DNA from: Dyadobacter tibetensis Y620-1
GTDB lineage: Bacteria; Bacteroidota; Bacteroidia; Cytophagales; Spirosomataceae
Direction of reading: 5' to 3'
Assembly (NCBI RefSeq): GCF_000566685.1
Contig: NZ_AZQN01000003.1
Span: 62,001 to 126,000 of the forward strand
Length of the DNA stretch: 64,000 nt
Shown here piece by piece: positions 1-8,558 of this stretch. Below the pieces are notes generated by a model. That model made no database searches. It was not told where the DNA came from and was given only the letters and a program-made list of their open reading frames with translations. A program made the position numbers and the translations under genes. The first letter of the stretch is position 1. Each line of letters starts with the position of its first letter.

Positions 1-242
1 TGGGCTTCCAGTAATTTGACTTCGGGCAGATGGTATCCGTTGGGGAATCCTATGACAGTTGCTGTTTCTATAGGTACCGGGCAGTGCTCCATCATGTCGG
101 TGACATAAGCCACATAGCTGGGTGCAACGCAAATGGCCTTTGTTTGGTAAATCCAAGCCTCCTCGCATAACTTCCGTATTTGGGTTTCGGAGGCAGTGGG
201 AGTCAATAATGAATGGTCAATAAAAGGGGCCAGTGGATGCAT
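1..242 (-). CDS. deoC: deoxyribose-phosphate aldolase, N-terminal part (cut by window edge)
   Basis: Deoxyribose-phosphate aldolase cleaves 2-deoxyribose 5-phosphate to acetaldehyde and glyceraldehyde 3-phosphate in deoxynucleoside salvage. Only the first 80 codons are present; the rest lies left of base 1. Reading the reverse strand from the ATG at 242 gives an opening of the DeoC barrel: FIDHSLLTPTAS near residue 7, LCEEAW, then ICVAPSYV and TVIGFPNGY, matching the family pattern DHTLLKP...CVNP...TVIGFP. The catalytic lysine is not in this part. The frame is open further upstream but the DeoC homology begins almost at this ATG, so I chose it. The DUF5606 gene starts its own unit 75 bases upstream on the same strand. 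Confidence 0.85.
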   Translation of the reverse strand, partial: MHPLAPFIDHSLLTPTASETQIRKLCEEAWIYQTKAICVAPSYVAYVTDMMEHCPVPIETATVIGFPNGYHLPEVKLLEA

Positions 243-317
243 AAGACAGAGGTAGATGAATGCAAAAACCCTGTCAGGACCGACAGGGCTTTATAGAAAT
301 TATTACTCTGGTAGTGC

Positions 318-788
318 CTATTCTTTTTCGGTAGAAGCATCTTCAGCCTCTACTTCAGCAGCTTCGAAGAGCTCAGGTACGAATTTGGAAAGCAAGTTGA
401 ACCAGGTAATAATTTTCTTAATATCAGAAACATACACTTTGCTGCGGTCGAATTCTGGAAGGATTTCGTTCAGAAATTCAAGAAGTTCTTTGTCCGAAGC
501 AGTCTTTACAGATAATTCCACTTGCTCTCCATGAACTTCTCTGATTTTCAAGAAAACGTCCGCCAAGGCCACCGACTCTTCTTCCCCATCCGTAAAAATC
601 GAAACATCTTTTAGAACCGAAACTCTGGCAGTCGGACCAATCAAGGTTTTTTCTGGCTGCTCGGCCAGGCTTTCCACGATCACACCTGCGCGGCTCGGCT
701 TTAGAATTCGGAAAAGGCCTCCTTTTCCGGATACATTGGCGATATCCTTCAGCAATTCCATCCCCTTGATTTCTGTTTGTTCACTCAT
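318..788 (-). CDS. DUF5606 family protein
   Basis: A 156-residue cytoplasmic protein of the Bacteroidetes-restricted DUF5606 family; function unknown. The start reads MSEQTEIKGMELLKDIANVS, followed by a compact beta-rich segment (GGLFRILKPSRAGVIVESL) that is typical of the family, then an alpha-helical region and an acidic tail rich in Glu and Ala (about residues 143-156). No signal peptide or membrane segment. It lies between engB and deoC on the same strand, 164 bases after engB, so co-transcription with engB is possible but not shown. The family call rests on my recognition of the N-terminal half. Confidence 0.8.
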   Translation of the reverse strand: MSEQTEIKGMELLKDIANVSGKGGLFRILKPSRAGVIVESLAEQPEKTLIGPTARVSVLKDVSIFTDGEEESVALADVFLKIREVHGEQVELSVKTASDKELLEFLNEILPEFDRSKVYVSDIKKIITWFNLLSKFVPELFEAAEVEAEDASTEKE

Positions 789-952
789 CTCTTTCTAGGC
801 AATTAGTTTTTAAAACTTGATTATATGCTTGATAACTTTCAATAGATGAATCTAGCCGGGGAGCAAAATGTGTCCTGGGCCCGATCGTAATTATATACAT
901 CCGATTGTGTTGTAAAATAAGTGAAAGATTCACCTTGAAACAACCGTCTGAC

Positions 953-1567
953 TTAATCCATCCTCTGAAACGACTCATTATAGGAGTCTATTGTTTCTAA
1001 AATGGGTTCACCACCTTGATTTTTTTCCGCAGAGGTAACGAATAAAGGTGGGATTTCTTCCCAAATTTCTGCTAAGGTGGAGCGGTAGGCCTCTACCTGG
1101 GTTTCAATCTGGTATGGTTTCAATTTATCTCCTTTCGTAAAGATAATATGAAAGGGTATTCCTGCTTCGCCTAAACTTTGCATAAACTCCAAATCGGGAG
1201 CCAGAGCCTTGTGTCGGATATCTACCAAAACAAAGGTGCAAACCAGATTGCTTCGCATATGGAGATAATCGTGAATCATCTTTTCCCATTTTTCCCGCTC
1301 CACTTTACTTACTTTGGCATAGCCATAGCCTGGTAAGTCGACTAAGTACCAGGTATCATTTATCTTAAAGTGGTTGATCAATTGTGTCTTCCCTGGTTGT
1401 TGTGAGGTTTTGGCAAGATTTTTCTTATTGGTCAGCATATTGATCAAGGATGACTTTCCAACATTGGAACGCCCTATAAATGCATATTCAGGGATATTAG
1501 GTTCCGGACATTTCAGATAGTCCGAATTACTCATTACATATTTGGCTTCTAGTATTTTCATAATCAC
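953..1567 (-). CDS. engB: ribosome biogenesis GTP-binding protein EngB/YsxC/YihA
   Basis: Small essential GTPase of the TrmE-Era-EngA-EngB group that acts late in 50S subunit assembly. All G motifs are visible: G1 GRSNVGKS at residues 32-39, G2 PGKTQ at 58-62, G3 DLPGYGYA from 77, and G4 TKGDK at 144-148 (TKAD in most relatives), then the G5-like TSAEK. The length of 204 residues is normal. Two ATG codons (1567 and 1561) could both serve as start. Divergent from the thioredoxin-like gene across a 254-base gap containing an inverted repeat. Confidence 0.96.
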   Translation of the reverse strand: MIMKILEAKYVMSNSDYLKCPEPNIPEYAFIGRSNVGKSSLINMLTNKKNLAKTSQQPGKTQLINHFKINDTWYLVDLPGYGYAKVSKVEREKWEKMIHDYLHMRSNLVCTFVLVDIRHKALAPDLEFMQSLGEAGIPFHIIFTKGDKLKPYQIETQVEAYRSTLAEIWEEIPPLFVTSAEKNQGGEPILETIDSYNESFQRMD

Positions 1568-1605
1568 TTAGGGCTTCTAAGCACAGGAGGGGCTCCGCCA
1601 GGCAG

Positions 1606-1626
1606 ATTAAGAGTTAATCTCTTAAT
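1606..1626. promoter_or_regulatory. perfect inverted repeat between engB and thioredoxin-like gene
   Basis: Two 8-base arms, ATTAAGAG at 1606-1613 and CTCTTAAT at 1619-1626, are perfectly complementary around a 5-base loop. It lies 39 bases upstream of engB in the divergent intergenic region. No U-tract follows on either strand, so an operator or leader hairpin is more likely than a terminator. The binding factor is unknown. Confidence 0.35.
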
Positions 1627-1845
1627 ATCTTGTTGTGCCCTGAAGTTCACCCATTGGCTGGTTTGATGTTTGATGCTGTAAAGTTAAGGCTTTCTGGTCT
1701 CATAACAGATTGCAAGAATTTATAATCTGACAGGAAGCGCGGCCCTGTGGCCCTACTTGTAGTGGGAGATCAAAAAAAGTATGTAAATTAGTATGTTAAT
1801 AGCCGTCGTGGCGTTATTCATATGTTAAAACTATCAATAGAAAGA

Positions 1846-2322
1846 ATGGATTTTATAAAAAGAAGTGTTTTATTCGTTATGCTTGCTTTAATAGGAACGG
1901 GCATAACCGTCAGAGCAGGGGATAATTCCGGGGAAAAAGAGCCTGAAGCACCCGCTAACGGTATTGTTTTTATAAACGGTTCCTGGGCGTCAATTCTCAA
2001 GAAGGCTAAAGCCGAGAATAAAATTATATTTTTTGATGCCTATACCACTTGGTGCGGCCCTTGCAAACTCCTTCAAAAGAACGTCTTTACCCGAGCAGAT
2101 GTAGCAGAAGTTTTTAATAAGGATTTTATCAATGTGAAATTTGATATGGAAAGTGGGGAAGGATTGATGTTAGCCGAGAAGTACCCTCTGGAAGGATATC
2201 CTACCTTATTTTTCATAAATCCCGATGGAAAGGTAGTGAAAGAAGTCATTGGTTATCAGAAAGCAGAAACCTTAATTAAGGTAGCCCAGCAGGTTCAAAA
2301 GGAAAAGGTGCAGAGCCTTTAG
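1846..2322 (+). CDS. secreted thioredoxin-family protein
   Basis: Thiol-disulfide protein predicted to act in the periplasm. The active site WCGPC is at residues 69-73 counted from the start at 1846 and is preceded by FFDAYTTW; the cis-Pro side is seen as YPLEGYPTLFF, and the C-terminal strand FINPDGKVVKEVIGY completes the fold. A hydrophobic signal peptide (FIKRSVLFVMLALIGTGI) sits at the N-terminus. An alternative ATG at 1822 adds eight residues (MLKLSIER); I prefer 1846 because the signal peptide then starts normally. It is a stand-alone gene, divergent from engB and convergent with gmd. Whether it is an oxidase, reductase or chaperone cannot be told. Confidence 0.88.
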   Translation: MDFIKRSVLFVMLALIGTGITVRAGDNSGEKEPEAPANGIVFINGSWASILKKAKAENKIIFFDAYTTWCGPCKLLQKNVFTRADVAEVFNKDFINVKFDMESGEGLMLAEKYPLEGYPTLFFINPDGKVVKEVIGYQKAETLIKVAQQVQKEKVQSL

Positions 2323-2357
2323 ACTTATACTAATCACTCCAATTTTATTAAGCAAAA

Positions 2358-2390
2358 GGCCGGATTATACAGTATTTCTATAATCCGGCC
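2358..2390 (-). terminator. intrinsic terminator between thioredoxin-like gene and gmd
   Basis: Perfect 12-base stem, GGCCGGATTATA (2358-2369) with TATAATCCGGCC (2379-2390), and a 9-base loop. Read on the minus strand it is followed by TTTTGCTTAATAAAATT, so it suits the end of gmd. It may also stop the convergent plus-strand gene. Confidence 0.8.
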
Positions 2391-2409
2391 TCTCGCCTAC
2401 TTCAGTATT

Positions 2410-3522
2410 TTATTCGTAATAGTTTGGAACGCGGTGTCCGCTATTTTCAAGTAGCCGATCTTTGCGGAAAAGAGCCACATCTGAAGTTACCATGTCGTTG
2501 ACCAAAGCCTTCAGATCATATTTGGGTTTCCAGCCCAGCTTAGTCATGGATTTGGTAGGGTCTCCAATTAGCAATTCCACTTCGGTCGGACGGAAATAGC
2601 GAGGATCTACGGCCACTACTTCACTGCCTATTTCCACCTTAAACTCTGGATTGGAACAGCTGGTTACCTTAGCCACTTCGTGGACACCCTCCCCGGTAAA
2701 TTCCAGCTCTATACCTACCTCAGCAAAGGCCATTCTAACGAATTCGCGAATGCGGGTAGTAACTCCTGTTGCTATCACAAAGTCTTCGGCTTTCTCTTGC
2801 TGAAGAATAAGCCACATTGCTTCCACAAAATCCTTGGCGTGGCCCCAATCCCTTTGTGCGTCCAAATTTCCCAGATATACCTTGTCCTGAAGACCCAGGG
2901 CGATACGCGCTACGGCACGGGTTATTTTTCGGGTTACAAAGGTCTCACCACGTAGTGGAGACTCATGATTGAACAAGATTCCGTTCACGGCAAACATATC
3001 GTAAGCTTCCCGGTAATTTACCGTGATCCAGTAGCCATACATCTTAGCTACGGCATAGGGCGAACGGGGGTAGAAAGGGGTGGTCTCCGACTGGGGAACC
3101 TGTTGAACCAATCCGTAAAGTTCGGAGGTAGAAGCCTGGTAAATCCGTGTTTTTTTGGTTAAACCTAACAGGCGGACTGCCTCCAGAATTCGTAGCGTAC
3201 CAATGCCGTCGACATTAGCCGTATATTCCGGCTCTTCAAAACTTACCTGCACATGAGACATAGCGCCCAAGTTGTAAATTTCGTCGGGTTGCACCTCTTG
3301 AATGATCCTGATTATGTTAGTGGAGTCACTCAAATCACCATAATGAAGGTGGAGCTTGGGATTCTTCTCGTGCGGATCTTCATAGATATGATCGATACGC
3401 TGGGTGTTGAACAAAGAGCTACGGCGCTTGATGCCATGCACTTCATATCCCTTTTCCAAAAGCAATTCGGCTAAATATGCGCCGTCCTGACCCGTGATTC
3501 CTGTAATTAGAGCCTTCTTCAT
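2410..3522 (-). CDS. gmd: GDP-mannose 4,6-dehydratase
   Basis: Converts GDP-D-mannose to GDP-4-keto-6-deoxy-D-mannose, the precursor of GDP-L-fucose, GDP-D-rhamnose and related sugars for surface polysaccharides. An extended SDR with the NADP-binding loop [13 protein letters not shown] at residues 7-19, the substrate-binding segment STSELYG at 131-137, and the catalytic pair Tyr156/Lys160 in SPYAVAK. Length 370 is normal. It begins 34 bases after the SPOR lipoprotein gene on the same strand, so the two may share a transcript. No fcl/GDP-fucose synthase gene lies in the window, so the final sugar cannot be inferred. Confidence 0.96.
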   Translation of the reverse strand: MKKALITGITGQDGAYLAELLLEKGYEVHGIKRRSSLFNTQRIDHIYEDPHEKNPKLHLHYGDLSDSTNIIRIIQEVQPDEIYNLGAMSHVQVSFEEPEYTANVDGIGTLRILEAVRLLGLTKKTRIYQASTSELYGLVQQVPQSETTPFYPRSPYAVAKMYGYWITVNYREAYDMFAVNGILFNHESPLRGETFVTRKITRAVARIALGLQDKVYLGNLDAQRDWGHAKDFVEAMWLILQQEKAEDFVIATGVTTRIREFVRMAFAEVGIELEFTGEGVHEVAKVTSCSNPEFKVEIGSEVVAVDPRYFRPTEVELLIGDPTKSMTKLGWKPKYDLKALVNDMVTSDVALFRKDRLLENSGHRVPNYYE

Positions 3523-3556
3523 TTTCAGAATTAATGGTTAAAATATAGTGTAAGTT

Positions 3557-4123
3557 TTAATTTTCGTAGGGCGAGTTTAAAATCAGGCTCTTCTTGATAT
3601 CCACTCGGTCAGAAAGTATCACAGCTGAGGGATATTGATCTTTTATCTGATCAAGAAAAGATTGGGCATCGCCCCGATACATAAAGTCTCCTGCTTTCAC
3701 CCGGTAGGTGGGCTGAGAATAGGTTACATAAGGAACCAGATCGGGAAACATCCTGTAAATGTAAGACTTGGCGTCGTCGGCTTGCTGGCGAACATTCCCG
3801 ACATAAAGCTGGATTCGAAATCCGTTAATATATTTTATAGATTTGTTCTGCTGGACCATGGCTTCCACTGCCTTGTCAAGCCGGGAATTAACAGCGTCCG
3901 GATTGTCTGCCAGTTCTTTTTGTTCGGTTTCATCGTCATTTTTACCAGGAAGAAATGTTCCTTTTATTTCGGGTTCCTGATAATCGTATCGTGGCCTGAC
4001 AGAAGACAAATCTTCGGTATGGACATTAGAACTGCTACGTAAATAGGTTTTTTTTGCACATCCCGCTAGGGTTAAGCTTCCCAGCCATAGCATGGCATAT
4101 ATTACCTTTTTATTGATGAACAT
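3557..4123 (-). CDS. SPOR-domain lipoprotein
   Basis: A 188-residue predicted lipoprotein. The N-terminus carries a hydrophobic signal ending in the lipobox LAGC with Cys22 as the lipidated residue. The C-terminal half (about residues 101-173) has the SPOR fold pattern: GFRIQLYVGNVRQQADDAKSYI, then YRVKAGDFMYRGDAQSFLDQI, ending with AVILSDRVDI. SPOR domains bind glycan strands lacking stem peptides, often at division sites. The middle (residues 40-95) is charged and probably unstructured. It is upstream of gmd and downstream of a TAAGTTTG promoter element. Confidence 0.88.
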   Translation of the reverse strand: MFINKKVIYAMLWLGSLTLAGCAKKTYLRSSSNVHTEDLSSVRPRYDYQEPEIKGTFLPGKNDDETEQKELADNPDAVNSRLDKAVEAMVQQNKSIKYINGFRIQLYVGNVRQQADDAKSYIYRMFPDLVPYVTYSQPTYRVKAGDFMYRGDAQSFLDQIKDQYPSAVILSDRVDIKKSLILNSPYEN

Positions 4124-4151
4124 AGTGATGAATAAAAGCTCATTTGACTTG

Positions 4152-4159
4152 CAAACTTA
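4152..4159 (-). promoter_or_regulatory. Bacteroidetes -7 element upstream of SPOR lipoprotein gene
   Basis: Read on the minus strand the sequence is TAAGTTTG, an exact match to TAnnTTTG, 28 bases before the start codon at 4123. I see no TTG at the best -33 distance, so this is a partial match. Confidence 0.4.
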
Positions 4160-4208
4160 ACTAAAAATGCATGAATCACCATAAGGTGTACTTTTTGAAT
4201 CAAATGGT

Positions 4209-4216
4209 TAACTTTG
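4209..4216 (+). promoter_or_regulatory. Bacteroidetes -7 element upstream of murB
   Basis: TAACTTTG matches TAnnTTTG and ends 28 bases before the murB ATG. The nearest upstream TTG is only 11 bases away, shorter than the usual 18-20, so the -33 element is uncertain. Confidence 0.4.
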
Positions 4217-4244
4217 GCTCTTCATTTATCTAGTTAGTATCTCC

Positions 4245-5252
4245 ATGCTCTCAGACGTTTCTTTACAGGCCTACAATACTTTTGGTATCGATGTTAAATC
4301 AGAATATTTTATGAAAATAGATTCCGAACAGGGCCTTCGGAATATTATACTAGACGACCGCTGGAAGGAGGTGAACATACTTTTGCTGGGGGGAGGCAGC
4401 AACGTGCTCTTCACGCAGAACTTTGCCGGACTAGTTCTCCTAAATCAGATAAGGGGCATTGCCATCACGAAAGATAACGATCGGGAGGTGCATTTAAGGG
4501 TGGGGGCTGGCGAAGGCTGGCACGCCTTCGTGCAATACTGTGTAGACCATAATTATGCCGGGGTCGAAAATCTTTCCTTGATTCCGGGAACGGTAGGCGC
4601 CGCACCCATGCAAAATATTGGTGCCTATGGGGTTGAGGTCAAAGATGTGATCGAAACGGTTGAAGCCATCAGCAGGTCCGATGGTCAACTCAGGATATTT
4701 TCTGCCGCCGAATGTCAGTTTGGCTACAGGGAGAGTATTTTTAAACAGCGGTTAAAAGGAAAATATTTTATCACTGCTGTCAACTTTAGGCTAAGTAAGC
4801 AACCCGATTTTAATATCTCTTACGGAGATATACAGAAAGTATTAGACGAAAAGCCCCATGAATCACTCAGTCTACGTGCAGTAAGTGAAGCCGTAATAAA
4901 AATCCGACAGAGTAAATTACCCGATCCAGCCAAAATTGGGAATGCGGGAAGCTTCTTCAAAAATCCAGAAATTACCTTGGATCATTTTCATAAACTTAAA
5001 TTAAACTATCCTACCATGCCAGGCTATCCTACCGGGTTGGGTATGAAAGTCCCTGCTGGATGGCTTATCGAACAGGCAGGATGGAAGGGGTATCGTGAGG
5101 GCTCCATTGGCGTACACGACCGCCAGGCACTGGTGCTGGTCAATTATGGAGGAGGGGCCGGAGAGGATATTAAATCCTTGGCTTTTCGCATCCAAAAATC
5201 GGTTCAGGACCGTTATCAAATCCTTCTCTCTCCGGAAGTAAACTTTATATAA
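4245..5252 (+). CDS. murB: UDP-N-acetylenolpyruvoylglucosamine reductase
   Basis: FAD enzyme that reduces UDP-GlcNAc-enolpyruvate to UDP-MurNAc with NADPH in peptidoglycan synthesis. The FAD-binding stretch LLGGGSNVLF is at residues 47-56 and IPGTVGAAPMQNIGAYG at 113-129. Catalytic candidates are Arg162 in FGYRES, Ser236 in NAGSFFKNP, and Glu331 in LLSPEV near the C-terminus. The presence of the region around YRESIF and the 335-residue length put it with type I (E. coli-like) MurB. Its stop is only 10 bases from the end of the convergent esterase gene, with no hairpin between them. Confidence 0.96.
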   Translation: MLSDVSLQAYNTFGIDVKSEYFMKIDSEQGLRNIILDDRWKEVNILLLGGGSNVLFTQNFAGLVLLNQIRGIAITKDNDREVHLRVGAGEGWHAFVQYCVDHNYAGVENLSLIPGTVGAAPMQNIGAYGVEVKDVIETVEAISRSDGQLRIFSAAECQFGYRESIFKQRLKGKYFITAVNFRLSKQPDFNISYGDIQKVLDEKPHESLSLRAVSEAVIKIRQSKLPDPAKIGNAGSFFKNPEITLDHFHKLKLNYPTMPGYPTGLGMKVPAGWLIEQAGWKGYREGSIGVHDRQALVLVNYGGGAGEDIKSLAFRIQKSVQDRYQILLSPEVNFI

Positions 5253-5262
5253 GGCGTATTTC

Positions 5263-7296
5263 TTAGGGGTTCAATAAAAGGACGGGGTGTACGGATATAC
5301 CTTCATCCGTAAAGATCCGTAGTAGGTAACGCCCATTTGGGTGATTCCTTAAGTCTAACTCGACCCGGTGTTGCCCCGGGTATTGGTGCTCTTCCAACAA
5401 AGACCCTTGCGGGGAAAGGTATTGAATACGGTGTATTGGTACAAGCTCCGAGCGAATATGGGCTATGCCATCTACAGGATTGGGGTATACCACAATTTCA
5501 ATATCCCTGGTCGGGATACCGGTGACTAGTTTGTCTACCGATTTTTTGACATGGGATGCGTAGGTTATCGTGCTTTCTACCCTTTCGCGGATGGCTCTGA
5601 TGCCATAAATAGCTGAAATCCCCTGAAGTGCCTCAGCATCTACATAGCTTGTTTGATCTGCAGCCAGCTGTATAGCCCGGTGGATGGTATCACCTGCCAT
5701 GGTGTAGTATATATCCAGTTGATAGCCTTTTACATCCGGTGCGGCACTCCAGTTTATGGTTACTTCTTCACCGGGTTCGGATATGGCCAGTTTTAAAGTT
5801 CCCAGATCCTCGTAGGGGTGAATGGTCGTATGGTGAAAAGCAAAGGCTCGAAAGCCCTCTTTATTGCGCAGAAAGGGACCTAAATATACCCAAGGAGCCG
5901 TGCTCAATCCTGCGTGGTGATATTTTGATGGCAGGTATTTCACAAGGCTGTCCTGACCCGCCTCTTTTAACTTTAATATAATTCGATTGCTTTCGGCTCT
6001 TCCCGCTTGGGTTTTCCTCCAGGTTTTATTTAAATAGAAAAAATCTTTGACTGCATAAATGGACTGGGGCTCTTGGCTGCTTTCTATATTGGTTACCAAA
6101 GTATCGCCGGGGTAGACCATCTGTTGGTAGTCTTCAAAAACTAAGGTTACTTCGTCTTTTGACGGGGTAGAATAATAGGCTTTTTGCAGACTTGGGGAGG
6201 TTACTTTCTTCGTTTTTCCATAATGAAAATGCCCGGCCATGGCAGCGAGTTCCTCTCCTATTTTCAGGTACCCCTCTAGGCCGTAATGAAAGCCATTCCA
6301 ACCGGGAGCTCCCAAGGGGGCATAGGGCTGGATGGTAGGGTATTTCCTGTTTAGGGTCCGTTGGGCCTCACGTAACTCGCCAATGCGGTCATCATAGGCT
6401 CCTCCTCCAAATAATGGTAATTGGAATACATATATTTTTTCAACCATGGAGTAATCTTCGAGCATCTGTTTGGCCAGCCGATCGAAGGAAGGGGCCCAGG
6501 ACAAAGGATTTTCGGAGGAAGCCTCGGATTCGCCTTGCCAATAAAAAATGCCCCTAAGGTGCGGAAGTAGTCCCGTTTCCCGGGCGTAGTTGAGCAGGCC
6601 ACCGTATGCTGTAGAGGGGTCGGAATGATTTTGTTCGTTCCTGACAGTCAGCTGTTCAATGGAGGCGCCGGCAAGGGCGGCGTTGATGACGCAGGTCGGA
6701 ATCTGATATTGGTCAGCAATATGCTTTTGAAATTCGATGCCAAATATGCCTACCCTGGGTCCCAGATCGTTTGATAGTCCCCAGGCCCTGCCTACATTGG
6801 CGGCAAAACCCATGGTGCGGGCGTAGGGGTGGCGGTAGGTATAGTCCACCTCCCAAGCTACTGCATTGGACTGTCCGTAAATAATATAGAAATCCCCGGC
6901 TACGAGTCTATCCCGCCTGGCGATCAGGCTGGAGTCATTATTGGATTTTTTGCCATATATGGCCACACTGTATTCTGCAAGCTCCGCTTTGATTTTAGTT
7001 TTGATCTCGAAACTCGCTTCATTTCCTGTGGTATAATTCAAGGGCTGACTACTATAGCCTATGCGACTGTTTTGCCGCAGAGTAATGACGGAAACAGCCT
7101 TGTATTCAGGGTCGGTATTGCGTCCGGCGATAGTGACCAGGGCCTCATTATTGGCCTCACGGGCAAATAATTGCATATTCTCAGGCAAAGCACTAAAATG
7201 GAATGACCCTATGTTTTGGCTGAAAGCAAGTTGATGAAAAGATAACAGCAAGGACAGCAGTCCTAGATGGATTTTGGAGGAACGGTGTGCAGGCAT
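5263..7296 (-). CDS. sialate O-acetylesterase-like protein with T9SS sorting domain
   Basis: A 677-residue exported protein. Residues 1-27 form a signal peptide ending at AFSQ. An SGNH-hydrolase domain of the sialate O-acetylesterase type follows; the nucleophile block is YGQSNA with Ser143, and a later block FYWQGESEAS matches the family's conserved W-Q-G-E. Around residues 505-590 a fibronectin III-like stretch (ATINWSAAPDVKGYQLDIYY type) is present, and residues from about 605 carry a type A T9SS sorting domain beginning VVYPNP and ending in RYLLRIFTDEG. It would be secreted or attached to the cell surface and remove acetyl groups from an acylated glycan. The true substrate is unknown; the neighbouring ROK kinase is separated by 278 bases and need not be related. 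Confidence 0.88.
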   Translation of the reverse strand: MPAHRSSKIHLGLLSLLLSFHQLAFSQNIGSFHFSALPENMQLFAREANNEALVTIAGRNTDPEYKAVSVITLRQNSRIGYSSQPLNYTTGNEASFEIKTKIKAELAEYSVAIYGKKSNNDSSLIARRDRLVAGDFYIIYGQSNAVAWEVDYTYRHPYARTMGFAANVGRAWGLSNDLGPRVGIFGIEFQKHIADQYQIPTCVINAALAGASIEQLTVRNEQNHSDPSTAYGGLLNYARETGLLPHLRGIFYWQGESEASSENPLSWAPSFDRLAKQMLEDYSMVEKIYVFQLPLFGGGAYDDRIGELREAQRTLNRKYPTIQPYAPLGAPGWNGFHYGLEGYLKIGEELAAMAGHFHYGKTKKVTSPSLQKAYYSTPSKDEVTLVFEDYQQMVYPGDTLVTNIESSQEPQSIYAVKDFFYLNKTWRKTQAGRAESNRIILKLKEAGQDSLVKYLPSKYHHAGLSTAPWVYLGPFLRNKEGFRAFAFHHTTIHPYEDLGTLKLAISEPGEEVTINWSAAPDVKGYQLDIYYTMAGDTIHRAIQLAADQTSYVDAEALQGISAIYGIRAIRERVESTITYASHVKKSVDKLVTGIPTRDIEIVVYPNPVDGIAHIRSELVPIHRIQYLSPQGSLLEEHQYPGQHRVELDLRNHPNGRYLLRIFTDEGISVHPVLLLNP

Positions 7297-7526
7297 GGAG
7301 GGTTTATAGCCAGTTTTTAGAAAAACTATACCTGGGAAAAACCATCAAGACAATCTTCCGCAGCGTAAATCCTACAAAAGTAAAGAATGTCAAGGAACAA
7401 GCTTAGAATTTGTTCCAAAAAATATGAGTTGGGAACCGAACAAAATTCAGAATAGATAAAATTTTGTTGAGAAGTTGATCAAAGTGGGGAGTATGTGTTT
7501 AAGCGGTTTTAGGATAGAATTATTTA

Positions 7527-7542
7527 CAGGCGATGAGGCCTG
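7527..7542 (-). terminator. weak hairpin after ROK gene
   Basis: Five-base stem CAGGC (7527-7531) with GCCTG (7538-7542). On the minus strand it is followed by TAAATAATTC, only weakly U-rich. It is the only hairpin I see after the ROK stop, so it is offered with low confidence. Confidence 0.25.
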
Positions 7543-7574
7543 CAAACAATTCGTCCTTAAAACGACAGTAACTC

Positions 7575-8483
7575 TTATTCAAAGCATAGAGAAGCAGCGC
7601 CCAGTAAGCCAGCATCGTTGGCCAGGGTCGCTCTTTTAATCGAAATGGTTTTGAGATAGTAGGGAGTTAGCCAGTACTCGAAGCGCTCGGTAATGGCAGG
7701 AAGAATGTACTCAAAAGAAGCAGAAATACCGCCGCCAATCAGAATGGTGGTAATATCCAGGATTCGGATCATAGCGACTAGTCCTTCGGCAAGCATATAA
7801 CCCATTTCGGAGAATATTTGCTTGGCAAGTTCGTCTCCATTGGCAGCTGCTGCTACCAATCCAGTGGTAGAGATCGTGCCATCGGCAGGAAGTTGGGTAT
7901 TGCCAGTATATTTACTTCGCATGTCGTTAGCCATGTCGAGAAGCTCTTTTTTGCCTATATTTCGCTCCAATACTCTACCATAGCGAGAGGGTACATGACC
8001 AGGTTCCATGGCATTTCCACCACCTCCTTTAAATACCTTTTTGTCTATAATGGCAGCCCCACCTATGCCAGTGCCTAGGGTTACAAATATATAGTCTTCA
8101 GGTAGTTTATCCTCACCAAAATAATATTCTCCTAAGGCCGCTGCGTTGGCATCGTTTTCTAAGAAAAAATCATGGTTTGGAAAACGTTTTTTCAAGTCAG
8201 GAACAATGGTCATTCCATCTATTTCGGGAATAGCAGTTATTTCGATGAGCGTGGTACGATCTCTAGTTATTAGCCCGGGTACTCCAATTCCTACCCGGCT
8301 TACTTCCGGGTGCTCCACAAGCTGTAAGGAAATGGCGTCGCCAAGGCGCTCTATGAAATGCCCTGAGGTACGCCAGCTTGCGGTATCGTGGCTGTAAAAA
8401 TTCGAGATTCTTCCATTTGTAGCGTCAACGATACCCATTTTCACGTTCGTACCGCCCACGTCTATACCAAGATATTGTTCCAT
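7575..8483 (-). CDS. ROK family protein (glucokinase-like sugar kinase)
   Basis: A 302-residue actin-fold sugar kinase. The phosphate loop LGIDVGGTNVKMG is at residues 5-17, the catalytic base is Asp111 in ENDANAAALGE, and the adenosine motif LGTGIGG is at 136-142. The family signature Glu-Pro-Gly-His is at 160-163, but the Cys-x-Cys-Gly-x-x-Gly-Cys zinc loop that normally follows is absent: the residues are PSRYGRVLERNIGKKELL. A late glycine block ILIGGGISASF closes the fold. Without a DNA-binding domain it is an enzyme, not a repressor. Glucose or another hexose/amino sugar is a reasonable substrate, but the missing zinc loop makes exact specificity uncertain. Confidence 0.9.
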   Translation of the reverse strand: MEQYLGIDVGGTNVKMGIVDATNGRISNFYSHDTASWRTSGHFIERLGDAISLQLVEHPEVSRVGIGVPGLITRDRTTLIEITAIPEIDGMTIVPDLKKRFPNHDFFLENDANAAALGEYYFGEDKLPEDYIFVTLGTGIGGAAIIDKKVFKGGGGNAMEPGHVPSRYGRVLERNIGKKELLDMANDMRSKYTGNTQLPADGTISTTGLVAAAANGDELAKQIFSEMGYMLAEGLVAMIRILDITTILIGGGISASFEYILPAITERFEYWLTPYYLKTISIKRATLANDAGLLGAASLCFE

Positions 8484-8558
8484 GAAATATTAGATACGGG
8501 TTTAATAAATAATTTTAAAAATACGGCAATTTAATCAAATTGCTAAAATTTATTACAA

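Noticed and set aside
781-978. 65-residue open frame on the minus strand between engB and the DUF5606 gene
   Set aside because: It overlaps both genes, has no recognisable family, and its composition is not gene-like; probably a chance open frame.
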